A DNA stretch of 56,227 nucleotides from Cobetia crustatorum (GCF_000591415.1 NZ_JEMF01000005.1:1-56227), one strand, 5' to 3'; positions 10,313-20,046 are shown, counted from the stretch's first letter. A program made the numbers and translations. Notes: generated by a model not told the origin, from the letters alone.

Positions 10313-11557
10313 TCAGTCCTTGAGCTTGCCGAACACCAACGAACCGTTGGTGCCGCCGAAGCCAAAGGAATTGGACAAGGTGTACTCAATCTTCATGTCA
10401 CGTGCGGTATGCGGCACGTAATCGAGATTACAGCCCTCGGCCGGGTTGTCGAGGTTGATAGTCGGTGGAGCGACCTGATCGCGCATCGCCAACAGGCAGA
10501 AAACGGCTTCTACCGCACCGGCAGCACCCAGCAGGTGGCCAATCATTGACTTGGTGGAACTGACTGCCACATTGCGCGCCGCATCACCCAACACGGATTC
10601 GACTGCAAGGCTCTCGGCCTTGTCACCGGCATTGGTGGAGGTGCCGTGAGCATTGATGTAGTCGATCTGGCTCGGGTTCAGCTTGGCATCGCGAATGGCA
10701 TTACGCATCGCAGCGGCTGCACCACGACCGTCTTCGGGCGGCGCCGTCATGTGGTGTGCATCATCGGACATGCCGAAGCCGAGTACCTCAGCGTAGATGG
10801 TCGCACCACGCGCCTTGGCATGCTCGTATTCCTCGAGCACGACAACACCCGCGCCATCGGATAGCACGAAGCCATCACGATCACGATCCCACGGACGACT
10901 CGCTGACTGCGGGTCATCGTTACGCGTCGACAGTGCACGCGCAGCCGAAAAACCACCGAGGCCCAGCGGCGTGGTCGCCATTTCAGCCCCTCCCGCCACC
11001 ATCACATCAGCATCGCCATAGGCGATGGTGCGTGCGCTATAGCCGATGTTGTGGGTACCGGTAGTACATGCCGTGGTGATCGCGATATTCGGACCGCGAT
11101 ACCCGAACATGATCGCCAGATTACCGGAGATCATGTTGATGATGGAGCCGGGCACGAAGAAAGGCGAGATGCGACGTGCACCGCCCTTTTCCATGGCCTT
11201 GTGGTTGTGCTCGATCATCGGCAGTCCGCCGATGCCCGACCCGATGGCCACACCGATTCGATCGGCATTGTCTTCGGTGCACTCAAGACCAGAATCGTGG
11301 ATGGCCTGATGGGCCGCCGCGATACCGTACTGAATGAAGAGGTCCATCTTGCGGGCCTCTTTCGGATTCAGATACTGACCCACATCGAAATTCCTGATGG
11401 AACCACCAAAACGGGTATTGAAGCCGCTGACATCGAAATGCTCGATAGCCGCAATGCCACTCTTGCCCGATTTGATACTGCTCCAGCTTTCCTCGACGGT
11501 ATTTCCGACGGGGGTCACCAGGCCTAGACCTGTCACCACTACCCTTCTGCGAGGCAT
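10313..11557 (-). CDS. fabF: Beta-ketoacyl-ACP synthase II
   Basis: A 414-residue condensing enzyme that elongates acyl-ACP with malonyl-ACP, including the palmitoleate-to-vaccenate step in many bacteria. Catalytic triad: cysteine in TACTTGTH, histidine in [11 protein letters not shown] and histidine in [12 protein letters not shown]; the C-terminal [12 protein letters not shown] is also present. The ATG at 11557 ([10 protein letters not shown]) has a strong GGAGGAGA site; an in-frame extension to 11626 is not supported. It is downstream of acpP, separated by 344 bases that contain a terminator. Confidence 0.95.
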   Translation of the reverse strand: MPRRRVVVTGLGLVTPVGNTVEESWSSIKSGKSGIAAIEHFDVSGFNTRFGGSIRNFDVGQYLNPKEARKMDLFIQYGIAAAHQAIHDSGLECTEDNADRIGVAIGSGIGGLPMIEHNHKAMEKGGARRISPFFVPGSIINMISGNLAIMFGYRGPNIAITTACTTGTHNIGYSARTIAYGDADVMVAGGAEMATTPLGLGGFSAARALSTRNDDPQSASRPWDRDRDGFVLSDGAGVVVLEEYEHAKARGATIYAEVLGFGMSDDAHHMTAPPEDGRGAAAAMRNAIRDAKLNPSQIDYINAHGTSTNAGDKAESLAVESVLGDAARNVAVSSTKSMIGHLLGAAGAVEAVFCLLAMRDQVAPPTINLDNPAEGCNLDYVPHTARDMKIEYTLSNSFGFGGTNGSLVFGKLKD

Positions 11558-11901
11558 CGTGTCTCCTCCAAAACTATCGATTAGGCACGCCTGGGCCATC
11601 TGCGCCTGGGCCGTAATTAAGCGCATTATACAGAAACCTTGCCATGCGTGGGCAGTCGGTTTTCATGCGTAATTTCCGTGACTTGGCACACAAGGACTCC
11701 TCTGTCGAGACGACGCGCAACTGGATGCGCCGATGCCCCTCTACCATACCGCCGGAGAACGCCATCATTACCGATATCATAACCAACACAATACCCAGTA
11801 ACGACAAGGGCCGCACTGATGAACAGTGCGGCCCTTGAACGTACAGACAATTACATCACGACCACGGGAGAAAATGAACTCCGCGATCGCTTCAATCCAC
11901 C
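11558..11901. other. fabF-acpP intergenic region
   Basis: A gene-free stretch of 344 bases. It contains the acpP terminator hairpin at 11806-11836; the remainder must hold any separate fabF promoter. No conserved ORF or recognisable RNA was seen in it. Confidence 0.5.
11806..11836 (-). terminator. acpP terminator hairpin
   Basis: A 13-bp perfect stem (AAGGGCCGCACTG paired with CAGTGCGGCCCTT) with a five-base loop, 65 bases downstream of acpP. The trailing sequence is only moderately T-rich. It probably limits read-through so that acpP mRNA is far more abundant than fabF mRNA. Confidence 0.65.
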
Positions 11902-12135
11902 TTACTGGTGGTTGACGATGTAATCGATAGCTTCCTGCACGGTGGTGATTTTCTCTGCTTCTTCGTCAGGAATTTCAGTATCGAATTCCTCTTCCAGAGC
12001 CATCACCAGCTCAACGGTGTCCAGGGAATCGGCGCCGAGGTCTTCAGTAAAAGAGGAAGAGTTCTGGATTTCTTCTTCTTTGGCATTCAGGCGCTCAGCC
12101 ACAACCTTCTTGACGCGTTCTTCAATGGTGCTCAT
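11902..12135 (-). CDS. acpP: Acyl carrier protein
   Basis: A 77-residue acidic carrier that holds growing acyl chains on a phosphopantetheine arm. The attachment serine is in [10 protein letters not shown] (DSL motif), and the start [10 protein letters not shown] and end [12 protein letters not shown] are typical. An AGGAGTG ribosome site precedes the ATG. It lies between fabG and fabF in the canonical order, with its own likely promoter (12190-12216) and terminator (11806-11836). Confidence 0.98.
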   Translation of the reverse strand: MSTIEERVKKVVAERLNAKEEEIQNSSSFTEDLGADSLDTVELVMALEEEFDTEIPDEEAEKITTVQEAIDYIVNHQ

Positions 12136-12189
12136 TTAACAATCACTCCTAGTGGTACGGAATCCGCAGCTCGAAAAAGCTGGGCGTAG

Positions 12190-12216
12190 TTTATAGGCCA
12201 CCCCAAGGGGACGCAA
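12190..12216 (-). promoter_or_regulatory. Candidate acpP promoter
   Basis: On the minus strand TTGCGT (12216-12211) and TATAAA (12195-12190) are separated by 15 bases, a short but usable spacing. A CCCCTTGGGG dyad lies in the spacer. The position, 55-80 bases before acpP, is sensible. Seen by eye only. Confidence 0.4.
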
Positions 12217-12235
12217 CCACGTCCCTGCGCGGGGT

Positions 12236-12979
12236 TCAGCGCATATTCATGCCGCCGTTCACCTGCAACGTCTCACCGGTAATGTAGCCTGCTGCATCAC
12301 TGGTCAGGAAGCCGACTGCCGCAGCAATCTCTTCCGGCTGGCCAAGACGCGCCAGCGGGATGTTGCCGAGCAGCGCAGTATGCTGCGCTTCCGGCAATGC
12401 TTCAGTCATATCAGTGGCAATGAAACCCGGTGCCACTGAGTTGACGGTAATGTTCCGCGACGCGACTTCACGCGCCAGCGAGCGGCCAAATCCTTCCATG
12501 CCAGCCTTGGCGGCAGCATAGTTGGCTTGACCGAGATTGCCCATGGTCGCGACCACAGACGAGATATTGACGATACGGCCGAAGCGCGCCTTGGTCATGC
12601 CACGCAGGCAGGTCTTGCTGACGCGGAAGACGGACTTGAGATTGGTGTCGAGCACCGCATCCCAGTCTTCTTCTTTCAGACGCAGCAACAGATTATCACG
12701 CGTGATGCCTGCATTATTGACAAGGATGGTCGGTGCGCCAAAGCGTTCGCCGATTTCCTTGACCACCGCATCTACGCTTGCCTGGTCAGTAACATTGAGC
12801 AGCATGCCTGCGCCTTCGATGCCATGAGCTTCGAGGTCAGCGCTGATAGCCTGAGCCCCTTTCTCGCTGGTGGCAGTACCAATCACGATGCGGCCCTGAC
12901 GGCCCAGTTCACGGGAAATGGCTTGGCCGATGCCACGACTGGCACCGGTCACCAGTGCGATTCTGCGTTCGGTCGTCAT
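12236..12979 (-). CDS. fabG: 3-oxoacyl-ACP reductase
   Basis: A 247-residue short-chain dehydrogenase that reduces 3-oxoacyl-ACP with NADPH. The cofactor loop is TGASRGIG; the NAGITRDNL motif, catalytic serine in VNISSVV and YxxxK in YAAAKAG are all present, and the C-terminus ends in GGMNMR, as FabG proteins do. AGGA is correctly placed before the ATG. It is preceded by fabD with a 60-base gap and followed by acpP. Confidence 0.96.
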   Translation of the reverse strand: MTTERRIALVTGASRGIGQAISRELGRQGRIVIGTATSEKGAQAISADLEAHGIEGAGMLLNVTDQASVDAVVKEIGERFGAPTILVNNAGITRDNLLLRLKEEDWDAVLDTNLKSVFRVSKTCLRGMTKARFGRIVNISSVVATMGNLGQANYAAAKAGMEGFGRSLAREVASRNITVNSVAPGFIATDMTEALPEAQHTALLGNIPLARLGQPEEIAAAVGFLTSDAAGYITGETLQVNGGMNMR

Positions 12980-13039
12980 TTTTAGTCCTGAGTTGGCTAA
13001 TCCAAGTCATATGACCAGCCACACGGGCTGATCATGAGC

Positions 13040-14002
13040 TTACTTATTCTGTTCGGCAGCAGTTTCACGGGCAAGTTCCAGCGCTGCTTCGAGGCTATCC
13101 GGATCATTCACTGCAAGGCCGCGCGCCTGGCGCTGGATACGCTTGCCAAGGCCCGTTAGCACCTTGCCAGGACCACATTCGATGAAGGTCCGCGCACCAC
13201 TATCAAACATCGCATTGACGCAATCCGTCCAGCGTACCGGCTGATAGAGCTGTTCAATCAGGCGCTGACGCAGTGTCTCAACATCTTCATGCGCCTGCGC
13301 GTCGACATTCTGGATCACAGTGTAGCGCGGTGTCCGAAAGTCGATGGCATTCATGGCTCCGGCCAGCTTGTCAGCCGCCGGACGCATCAGATCACAATGC
13401 GATGGCACAGAGACTGGCAGTGGCATGGCGCGCTTGGCACCCGCTTGCTGACAGGCAGCGATGGCGCGCTCGACAGCAGCGGTACCACCTGCGATCACAA
13501 CCTGACCCGGAGCATTATAGTTGACTGCTGCGACCACTTCACCCTGCGCAGCGCTGGCACAGGCCGCCTCGACCTGAGCATTCTCGAGGCCGAGAATGGC
13601 CGCCATCGCGCCCTGCCCTTGCGGAACAGCGGCCTGCATGGCTTCGCCACGCAGATTGACCAGCTTGATGCCTTCGGCAAACCCGATCACGCCAGCACAG
13701 ACCATGGCGCTGTACTCGCCCAGCGAGTGGCCTGCCATGCGGCCAGGACGCGGGCCTTCCAACTCCTGCCAGACACGCCAGATAGCAACACTCGCCGTCA
13801 GAAGCGCCGGCTGAGTCAGCTCGGTACGATTGAGCTCCTCAGCCGGACCTTCCTGTGTCAGGTGCCAGAGATCGCGCCCCAGCGCGTCAGAGGCTTCCTC
13901 GAAGGTAGTGCGGACGACGCTATAGCGCTCCGCTAGCTCCCGCAGCATGCCGACCTGCTGGGAGCCCTGTCCCGGGAAGATGAGGGCCAGGGATTCTGTC
14001 AT
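13040..14002 (-). CDS. fabD: Malonyl-CoA:ACP transacylase
   Basis: Loads malonyl groups onto ACP. A 320-residue protein starting LALIFPGQGSQ, with the nucleophile serine in GHSLGEYSA, the arginine in NLRGEAM and the histidine in VPSHCDLM. The ATG at 14002 is chosen because GGTGA lies five bases upstream and the family begins at this point; GTG at 14041 and ATGs at 14020 and 14014 are in frame but less likely. Just upstream is a 311-base gap where many enterobacteria carry fabH. Confidence 0.95.
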   Translation of the reverse strand: MTESLALIFPGQGSQQVGMLRELAERYSVVRTTFEEASDALGRDLWHLTQEGPAEELNRTELTQPALLTASVAIWRVWQELEGPRPGRMAGHSLGEYSAMVCAGVIGFAEGIKLVNLRGEAMQAAVPQGQGAMAAILGLENAQVEAACASAAQGEVVAAVNYNAPGQVVIAGGTAAVERAIAACQQAGAKRAMPLPVSVPSHCDLMRPAADKLAGAMNAIDFRTPRYTVIQNVDAQAHEDVETLRQRLIEQLYQPVRWTDCVNAMFDSGARTFIECGPGKVLTGLGKRIQRQARGLAVNDPDSLEAALELARETAAEQNK

Positions 14003-14313
14003 TGCTGTCACCATTTCCATCTGTTCAGGTGGGACTGACACGGGTCATGAAACCCGCTTTCCACTGATCCGTAAACGCTTTCATCACCACGTAACTATCA
14101 GAGGAAAGCCTGCTTCTTTCTCACGTCACACCCATGACCCACTTGGGACCCATGAATCACTCTGCACGATTATCTTGCCTGCCACCGACCACATGACTGC
14201 TTCAGTCTGAATGCGCGAAGAAGCCCTTGCATGAGCAGCTCTCCTGCCAAGCGCTGGCATTGTCGCACCGTGCGCGCTCAAGCTCGACCCCAGAGGACAA
14301 GTTTCAGACCAAT
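14003..14313. other. plsX-fabD gap without a gene
   Basis: A stretch of 311 bases between plsX and fabD. No fabH and no coding frame of substance is present. A short dyad (CGGGT and ACCCG arms, 14041-14056) lies directly before fabD, where a promoter or operator could sit. Nothing else was recognised. Confidence 0.5.
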
Positions 14314-15375
14314 TTACTTATCTAGTTCTTTTTTAGGGCTCTCAACTGCGCCCTCAATATCACTTGCGTGGGTCATGCCTGCTGCCAAGTACACCGGCAA
14401 CTGTTGGTGCGCCTCATGTGCGGCACGCGTCACCGCGAAGGAAAAACCATCACCAGTCGCCCCCCCATGGCTCTTCACTACCACGCCAGCAAGCCCCAGC
14501 AGACTGGCCCCGTTATAACGTACCGGGTCCATCTCTCGCGTGAGCCGCGCCAATGCCGGACGTGCAAGCCAGGCCATCAATCGCGCCCGCCAGCTGGCTG
14601 CCAATGTGTCGCCAAGCTGAGCGGCCAACATCTGCGCCAGCCCTTCGCTGCTCTTGAGCACTATGTTACCGACGAAGCCATCACACACCACGACATCAAG
14701 CGTGCCCGAGAACAGCTCTCCCCCTTCGACAAAGCCAAGGTAGTCGAAATCTTCCCCCGCACTAGCCAATAGTGCATCAGCCTCACGCACCTGCGTCGTG
14801 CCCTTACCCGACTCGACACCCACATTGAGCAGGCCGACGCGCGGCCGTTCGACACCCTCGAGCAGGCGGCAACGAAGTGCCCCCATGCGTGCAAACGCGA
14901 GCAGATGGCGAGGCGCCACCTCCACGTTTGCGCCAAGATCCAGCAGATGACAAGGGCGTGCGCCCCGTGTGGGCACTGCCGCACAGATCGCCGGACGCTC
15001 AACCCCCACCACTCTCCCCACTTCTCGCATGGCCAGCGCCATCAGCGCACCAGTATTACCACCACTGACACAGGCATCTGCATGACCGCTGGCGACCAGG
15101 CGCAAGGCTTCCGACATGCTACTGGGTTCACGGCCTCGCAATACACGGGAGGGCCGAGCATCAGACGCAACTATGCCGTCGACAGCCAGGGTCTGAAGGC
15201 GCTCACGAGCATGAGAGAGTGAAGCTGGGAGGGAGTCTAGCTCAGCATCCAGAAGATGCTTGGGGCCAACAAGGGTGGCGCATAGCCGCGAATCGCGCAG
15301 CAGCGCACTGGCAGTGCCCCGTAACGTAGCGCGGGGACCGAAGTCCCCGCCCATCGTATCGATGGCTATACGCAC
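14314..15375 (-). CDS. plsX: Phosphate acyltransferase PlsX
   Basis: A 353-residue PlsX that makes acyl-phosphate from acyl-ACP, feeding PlsY in phospholipid synthesis. It opens with MRIAIDTMGGDFGP, followed by the SMSEALRLVASG region, CVSGGNTGALMALAM and VVCDGFVGNIVLKSSEGLA. The start codon is GTG, 30 bases after the rpmF stop, so the two genes are co-transcribed as usual. The ribosome site is weak, consistent with coupling to rpmF. Confidence 0.95.
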   Translation of the reverse strand: MRIAIDTMGGDFGPRATLRGTASALLRDSRLCATLVGPKHLLDAELDSLPASLSHARERLQTLAVDGIVASDARPSRVLRGREPSSMSEALRLVASGHADACVSGGNTGALMALAMREVGRVVGVERPAICAAVPTRGARPCHLLDLGANVEVAPRHLLAFARMGALRCRLLEGVERPRVGLLNVGVESGKGTTQVREADALLASAGEDFDYLGFVEGGELFSGTLDVVVCDGFVGNIVLKSSEGLAQMLAAQLGDTLAASWRARLMAWLARPALARLTREMDPVRYNGASLLGLAGVVVKSHGGATGDGFSFAVTRAAHEAHQQLPVYLAAGMTHASDIEGAVESPKKELDK

Positions 15376-15404
15376 GGCGTTACACCGCGCGCTGCATCAA
15401 TGCT

Positions 15405-15575
15405 TTATGCATCAACGACTTTGCGGCCACGGTAGAAACCGTCGGCAGAAACGTGGTGACGCAGGTGGATAGTACCGGTTTCCTTGTCCTGGGACAGGGT
15501 CGGTGCTGTCAGAGCGTCGTGGCTACGACGCATGCCACGCTTGGAACGAGTTTTGCGGTTCTGCTGAACTGCCAT
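15405..15575 (-). CDS. rpmF: 50S ribosomal protein L32
   Basis: A small gene of 56 codons plus stop. Translation gives [20 protein letters not shown], then a middle with [15 protein letters not shown] and the end [11 protein letters not shown]. This is a standard cysteine-free (non-zinc) L32. It sits between yceD and plsX in the conserved order yceD-rpmF-plsX. The high basic content and exact family length make this secure. Confidence 0.97.
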   Translation of the reverse strand: MAVQQNRKTRSKRGMRRSHDALTAPTLSQDKETGTIHLRHHVSADGFYRGRKVVDA

Positions 15576-15608
15576 GGGGATTACTCCAATCTTGTCGACA
15601 AAATGAGT

Positions 15609-16139
15609 TCAGTGCTTGTCCTTCAGAGTGCGAAGCACACTGAATGGATTCACAGCGGGTGCGTCCGAGGCCTCGGGTTCCACACCGCTGGCCAGCTGGT
15701 CGCGCGAGACGGCACAATCTGCCTCCTCGTGGTAGACCACCTGCGGCAGGACCAGGAGCACTTCATCCTCGATCACTGACAGGAGATCCAGCTGTTCGTT
15801 TTCCACCACTACCGGCTCGTACTCACCGGGCAGCTGTGCCGCCAGTGCATCGCTGGTGACGAGACCTAGTCGAAAGTCGCTGGAAAGCGGCTCCGGCTCA
15901 GTCGGCCTCAGACAACGCTGACACAGCAGACTTGCCTCGAAAGAGATGGATCCTTCGATGAAGCTGCGTCGCTGACTATCAATGTCGAAGGTGAGCGATA
16001 TACGAACGTCGCTTTCCTGCACACCAATAGCTTCTACGACACGGGGCATGTCCGCCAGCGGGATAACACCTTCAAGGCATTTACCCGATGACGCCAGCCG
16101 GTAGGGCTCGACCTTGGTCGGCAGTCTTGTGGTCAACAT
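15609..16139 (-). CDS. yceD: YceD family protein (DUF177, 23S rRNA accumulation)
   Basis: A 176-residue DUF177 protein, a family linked in E. coli to accumulation of 23S rRNA and always next to rpmF. Features: the start LTTRLPTKVEPYRLA, LTFDIDSQRRSFIEG, the paired cysteines of LLCQRCLRP, and the acidic LDLLSVIEDEVLLVLP. The ATG at 16139 matches where homologues begin, though the purine-rich GGGAGGGGG lies too far upstream to be an ideal ribosome site; in-frame upstream starts at 16184 and 16226 exist. It is 33 bases upstream of rpmF. Confidence 0.9.
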   Translation of the reverse strand: MLTTRLPTKVEPYRLASSGKCLEGVIPLADMPRVVEAIGVQESDVRISLTFDIDSQRRSFIEGSISFEASLLCQRCLRPTEPEPLSSDFRLGLVTSDALAAQLPGEYEPVVVENEQLDLLSVIEDEVLLVLPQVVYHEEADCAVSRDQLASGVEPEASDAPAVNPFSVLRTLKDKH

Positions 16140-16397
16140 AGGCGCGCCATAATAGGGATTCCCCCTCCCGGTGTCAAAATGCATGAGCAACTTGTTCATT
16201 CCACACATGCTTTCTTTCAATGACAACCAGGGGTGTCATGACAGGAAACATGTACAGCGCGCGATTGTACGCCCCTGTCTCTTCAATGCCGAGAGGATTT
16301 GCGGCATCCTGCAACCCTCTTCATTTCAATGACTTGCCATACAAATGCCCTGAAACGCCTCTCGCGACCAGCAGGGCCGCCACTCTGGACACTTGCA

Positions 16398-16994
16398 ATG
16401 ACTCGCCTGGTACTGGCTTCCAGCTCACGCTGGCGGCGCGCACTACTGAATCGCCTCGGCCTGCCCTACGACTGCAGCACACCCAACATCGACGAGACAC
16501 CACGCATCGGCGAAAACGCTGAAACACTGGTGCATCGCTTATCGCTGGGCAAGGCCAACGCCGTAGCCGAGAACTATGCGCAGCATCTGATCATCGGCAG
16601 CGACCAGGTCGCTGTTTTCGAAGGCGAGATTCTCGGCAAGCCGGCAAGTCTGGACGCAGCGCGCGCACAGCTGGCACGTTTCTCAGGTCGACGCGTACGC
16701 TTCGTGACCGGGCTTGCCCTGATCGATACCGCCAGGCCGCGCCATTGGGTCTGCCACGAGAGCTTCGACGTCGTCTTTCGCATCTTGAGCAGCGAAGAGA
16801 TCGCCCGTTACGTGGAACGCGAGCAACCGCTCGACTCGGCGGGCAGCTTTCGCATGGAAGGGCTGGGCATCACACTGTTTGAGCGCCTTGAAGGCCGTGA
16901 TCCCAACACTCTGATAGGCCTGCCATTGATTCGCCTGTGCGAACTGCTACGCGAGGCAGGCCTTGATCCACTTCTCGATGCATCTGAGCGCTGA
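16398..16994 (+). CDS. yceF: Maf-like nucleotide pyrophosphatase, YceF type
   Basis: A 198-residue Maf-family house-cleaning pyrophosphatase; the YceF branch in E. coli prefers 7-methyl-GTP. It begins LVLASSSRWRRALL with the NIDETPRIGE, LIIGSDQVAV and GKPASLDAA motifs, and ends with ITLFERLEGRDPNTLIGLPL, which is distinctive of YceF. The ATG at 16398 fits the family; the frame extends further upstream without similarity. It is divergent from yceD across about 258 bases and converges on sppA with only 30 bases between. Confidence 0.93.
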   Translation: MTRLVLASSSRWRRALLNRLGLPYDCSTPNIDETPRIGENAETLVHRLSLGKANAVAENYAQHLIIGSDQVAVFEGEILGKPASLDAARAQLARFSGRRVRFVTGLALIDTARPRHWVCHESFDVVFRILSSEEIARYVEREQPLDSAGSFRMEGLGITLFERLEGRDPNTLIGLPLIRLCELLREAGLDPLLDASER

Positions 16995-17024
16995 ACGTCC
17001 TCCCCCCCCCTCAGGTCCGGCCAC

Positions 17025-18098
17025 CTACGGAAGACGATAGCTGACCGGGGACACTGTTGCGTCCAAGCCTACGGCGCTGGCCACCACCCCAGCGAAGCGA
17101 CGCGTGAAGCGCTCAAACGGGTCCTGACGTGGCGTGTAGTCGTGAATACCACCCTTAGGTGCCAGCTCTGCCGTCAACTGTTCAAGCGTCGCCGTACGGT
17201 CCACCAGCCCTAGATCAAGCGCCTGCTCGCCAGTCCAGATCAGACCGGAGAACAGCTTCGGGTCATCCTTGAGTCTATCTCCCCGACCTGCCTTGACCGC
17301 TGCGATGAACTGCTGATGTGTCGTCGCCAGCACGTTTTGCCAGAAGGCACGTTGATCCGACGAGATATCAGAGAAGGGATCCAGAAACGCCTTATTATCT
17401 CCTGCCGTAAATACTCGACGCTCGATACCCAACTCTTCCATCGGCCCCTTGAGCCCGAAGCTTGAGGAAATCACACCAATGGAGCCCACCAGGCTTGATG
17501 GCGCTGCGATGATTTCTCCCGCGCCCGCCGCCATGTAGTACGCCCCGCTCGCGCCTAGATCTTCGATCACGGCAATCACTGCCTTGTCACCCTTTTCACG
17601 CATTCGCATCAGCTCGTCGTAAACGCGCTGGGACTGCACTGGACTACCACCAGGTGAGTTGATATCGAGCACGACTGCCACAGCGGAGGGAGAGTCCCAA
17701 GCGGCACGCAATCCCTTGATGATCCGCTCAGCATTGGCCTCACCATCCGCCTCAATCACTCCCTTTACACGCACGACACCCAGATGCTGCTCACCGGGCA
17801 GCACTGCCGGCTGGCTGCCCAGCATGAAGATCGACACCGAGGTCGCGATCGAGGCGATGAACAGCAACGCGAACAGGAAACGGAAGAATAGCTTCCAGCG
17901 ACGCGAACGACGCTGCTCAGTGACCACGCCCTGCACCCAGCGGTCCATCATCTCAAGCTGCGCGGTACGCTCACGAGCCTGCCAATCCACCTCCCCAGCC
18001 GAAGATGTGCTACGTGCCTGCTGCTGATCCGCGGTCACTCCGGCCGGAGCCTGTCCGCTTTGCCTTTCTCGCCACGGATCCTGCGGTTGATCACTCAT
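17025..18098 (-). CDS. sppA: S49 family signal peptide peptidase SppA
   Basis: A 357-residue short-form SppA. Residues 1-60 are hydrophilic and cytoplasmic, followed by one membrane anchor (LFFRFLFALLFIASIATSVS). The protease domain shows the NSPGGSPVQS strand, the nucleophile serine in GASGAYYMAAGA and the general-base lysine in AGDNKAFLDPF. It degrades cleaved signal peptides in the inner membrane. GGGAG precedes the ATG. It lies downstream of the Gph-like gene (81-base gap) in the order rluC-gph-sppA. Confidence 0.92.
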   Translation of the reverse strand: MSDQPQDPWRERQSGQAPAGVTADQQQARSTSSAGEVDWQARERTAQLEMMDRWVQGVVTEQRRSRRWKLFFRFLFALLFIASIATSVSIFMLGSQPAVLPGEQHLGVVRVKGVIEADGEANAERIIKGLRAAWDSPSAVAVVLDINSPGGSPVQSQRVYDELMRMREKGDKAVIAVIEDLGASGAYYMAAGAGEIIAAPSSLVGSIGVISSSFGLKGPMEELGIERRVFTAGDNKAFLDPFSDISSDQRAFWQNVLATTHQQFIAAVKAGRGDRLKDDPKLFSGLIWTGEQALDLGLVDRTATLEQLTAELAPKGGIHDYTPRQDPFERFTRRFAGVVASAVGLDATVSPVSYRLP

Positions 18099-18179
18099 CG
18101 CATCTTGCTCCCGTCCCTTGTTCTGTTTTTCATCTCAGGAGTCTGCATTCCCAGCCAGATCAACCATCATGCCACTGCG

Positions 18180-18869
18180 TTACGACTGCGGAACGTATAG
18201 CCAGTCCATCAATTCATCGAAGTGTGAGACCACACGCTGCGGTGCGCAGGCCTCAAGGCGCGGCACACTGTGCACGCCATAGTCGACGCCAATGCTATGC
18301 ATTCCCAGCGCGCGCGCCATTTCCAGATCATATTCGGTATCGCCGACCATCAAGGCTTCGTGAGCTTCAACGTTCAGCTCCAACAGCAGTTCCTCGAGCA
18401 TCAGTGGATGCGGCTTGGAGAGCGTCATGTCCGCGGTGCGCGACGCATGAAACCAACTTCCACAGGCGTGATGCTCAAACATGCGATCCAGCCCGCGACG
18501 GCTCTTGCCTGTCGCAACCGCCAGTAGCTGGTCTGGATGGGCGCGCAGACGCGCCAACCCCGCCTCAACGCCGGGGAAAAACGCTAACGGCGTCGTGTCT
18601 ACCGTTACAAAGTGACGCTTGTAGGCCGCGACCAGTGCTTCGCCCTGCACTGCATCGATCCCCGGAAACAGTCTCTCCATCGCTTCTGGCAAACCGAGGC
18701 CGATGATGTCTCGCGCAGCAGCGGCAGATAGCTCTCCCATGCCCGTCTCACGGGATGCCGCCTGCAAGCAGTCAACAATGCGTGCTTCGGAATCCATCAA
18801 CGTGCCATCCCAATCGAAGATGACAAGTCGATAACGCGGCACTGACAGCACCATTCTGTGATCATTCAT
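18180..18869 (-). CDS. HAD-superfamily phosphatase, Gph-like
   Basis: A 229-residue haloacid dehalogenase phosphatase. Motif I is FDWDGTLMDSE, motif II is VATGKSRRGLD, the motif III lysine is in LSKPHP and motif IV is MVGDTEYDLEMA. A helical cap lies between motifs I and II, as in phosphoglycolate phosphatase and beta-phosphoglucomutase relatives. The substrate cannot be assigned. The ATG at 18869 is backed by GGGAG and overlaps the end of rluC by eight bases, indicating coupling; the fixed position after rluC suggests a housekeeping role. Confidence 0.88.
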   Translation of the reverse strand: MNDHRMVLSVPRYRLVIFDWDGTLMDSEARIVDCLQAASRETGMGELSAAAARDIIGLGLPEAMERLFPGIDAVQGEALVAAYKRHFVTVDTTPLAFFPGVEAGLARLRAHPDQLLAVATGKSRRGLDRMFEHHACGSWFHASRTADMTLSKPHPLMLEELLLELNVEAHEALMVGDTEYDLEMARALGMHSIGVDYGVHSVPRLEACAPQRVVSHFDELMDWLYVPQS

Positions 18870-19821
18870 GGCGAACTCCCGTCTCACGAGCATTGGCCAG
18901 CACACGCTTCATGCGCGCATCCAGCGGCGCACGTACGGTGACAGTGCGCCCATCGCTTGGATCAGGAAAGCTGAGTTGAGCGGCATGCAGGAACAGACGT
19001 TCCAGCCCCACCTTGCGCGCTAACGCATTACCTCGCTCGGTACCGTACTTGGTATCGCCCAACAGCGAATGCCCAGCATGCACCGAGTGCACGCGAATCT
19101 GGTGTGTGCGCCCGGTAACAGGCTCCGCTTCAACCAGCGTCATGCTCGAAAATGCTTCACGCACCGCATAGCGTGTACTGGCCGTCTTGCCAGCCTCATC
19201 AACACGCACGCGACGCTCACCATTCCCCCCGTCATAGCGCTCCAGCGGAGCATTGACGTAATCACGCCGCGCATCCCAACGCCCTTCGACCAGCGCAAGA
19301 TATAGCTTGGTCATCTTGTGAGCTTTGAGATCAGCATTCAGCTGCACCAGTGCCGTTCGTGACTTGGCCAACAGGATGCATCCGGACGTATCACGGTCCA
19401 GACGATGCACCAGCTCTAAAAACGGCAACTCAGAGCGAACTTGCCGCATGGCTTCAATCAAGCCGATCTTGACACCGCTGCCGCCGTGCACAGCAAGTCC
19501 GGACGGCTTGTTAATGACCATGAAATCAGCTGTCTCACGGACCACGCAGCCTTCCAGCACCTTGCGCAAATTGTCACTGACTTCCTGTACGGCAGTTTCC
19601 GGCGACAATCGTAATGGCGGCACTCGCACCAGATCTCCTGCCTGCAAGCGGTAATCCACCTTGATGCGCTTCTTGTTCACCCGCACTTCACCCTTGCGCA
19701 CAATGCGATAAATCAACGCCTTGGGCGCGCCCTTCAGCCGGGTGCGCAGGAAGTTATCGATGCGCTGCCCAGCCATTTCCGGGGCGATCTCGATCCACTG
19801 GACTGCTTGGCCTTCGGCCAT
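18862..19821 (-). CDS. rluC: 23S rRNA pseudouridine synthase RluC
   Basis: A 319-residue enzyme of the RluA family. The N-terminal S4 RNA-binding domain is GQRIDNFLRTRLKGAPKALI and the catalytic aspartate is in LVHRLDRDTSG. RluC modifies uridines 955, 2504 and 2580 of 23S rRNA in E. coli. An AGGAG site precedes the ATG. Its location opposite rne, with the HAD gene downstream, is the conserved context for rluC as distinct from other RluA paralogues. Confidence 0.93.
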   Translation of the reverse strand: MAEGQAVQWIEIAPEMAGQRIDNFLRTRLKGAPKALIYRIVRKGEVRVNKKRIKVDYRLQAGDLVRVPPLRLSPETAVQEVSDNLRKVLEGCVVRETADFMVINKPSGLAVHGGSGVKIGLIEAMRQVRSELPFLELVHRLDRDTSGCILLAKSRTALVQLNADLKAHKMTKLYLALVEGRWDARRDYVNAPLERYDGGNGERRVRVDEAGKTASTRYAVREAFSSMTLVEAEPVTGRTHQIRVHSVHAGHSLLGDTKYGTERGNALARKVGLERLFLHAAQLSFPDPSDGRTVTVRAPLDARMKRVLANARETGVRHE

Positions 19822-20017
19822 GTCTCGCTCCTTTCCGGCATCGCCTTCGCGCTACCTTCTCATCATGTTGCCGTACGCCGTGGCGCACTCAGACTGCTCA
19901 TTCTACGGTGTCATGTGACTAATGGGGAATCATCCCTCCCTCGATGACCGGCCACGGCGTGCTTGCAAGCCTCATCCGACGGGCGCTGGAGGCGAAGCAT
20001 TTGATCTGGCAACTGAA

Positions 20018-20046
20018 TTGCTGGCCCATACCTTTACTGGTATATT
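20018..20046 (+). promoter_or_regulatory. Candidate sigma-70 promoter for rne
   Basis: TTGCTG (20018-20023), a 17-base spacer and TATATT (20041-20046) form a good sigma-70 match. A dyad with ATACC and GGTAT arms overlaps the -10 element. If used, the mRNA leader would be about 780 bases. Not experimentally supported here. Confidence 0.45.

Noticed and set aside
17002-17010. Run of nine C between yceF and sppA
   Set aside because: A homopolymer between convergent genes; it changes no reading frame and no phase-variable gene is attached.
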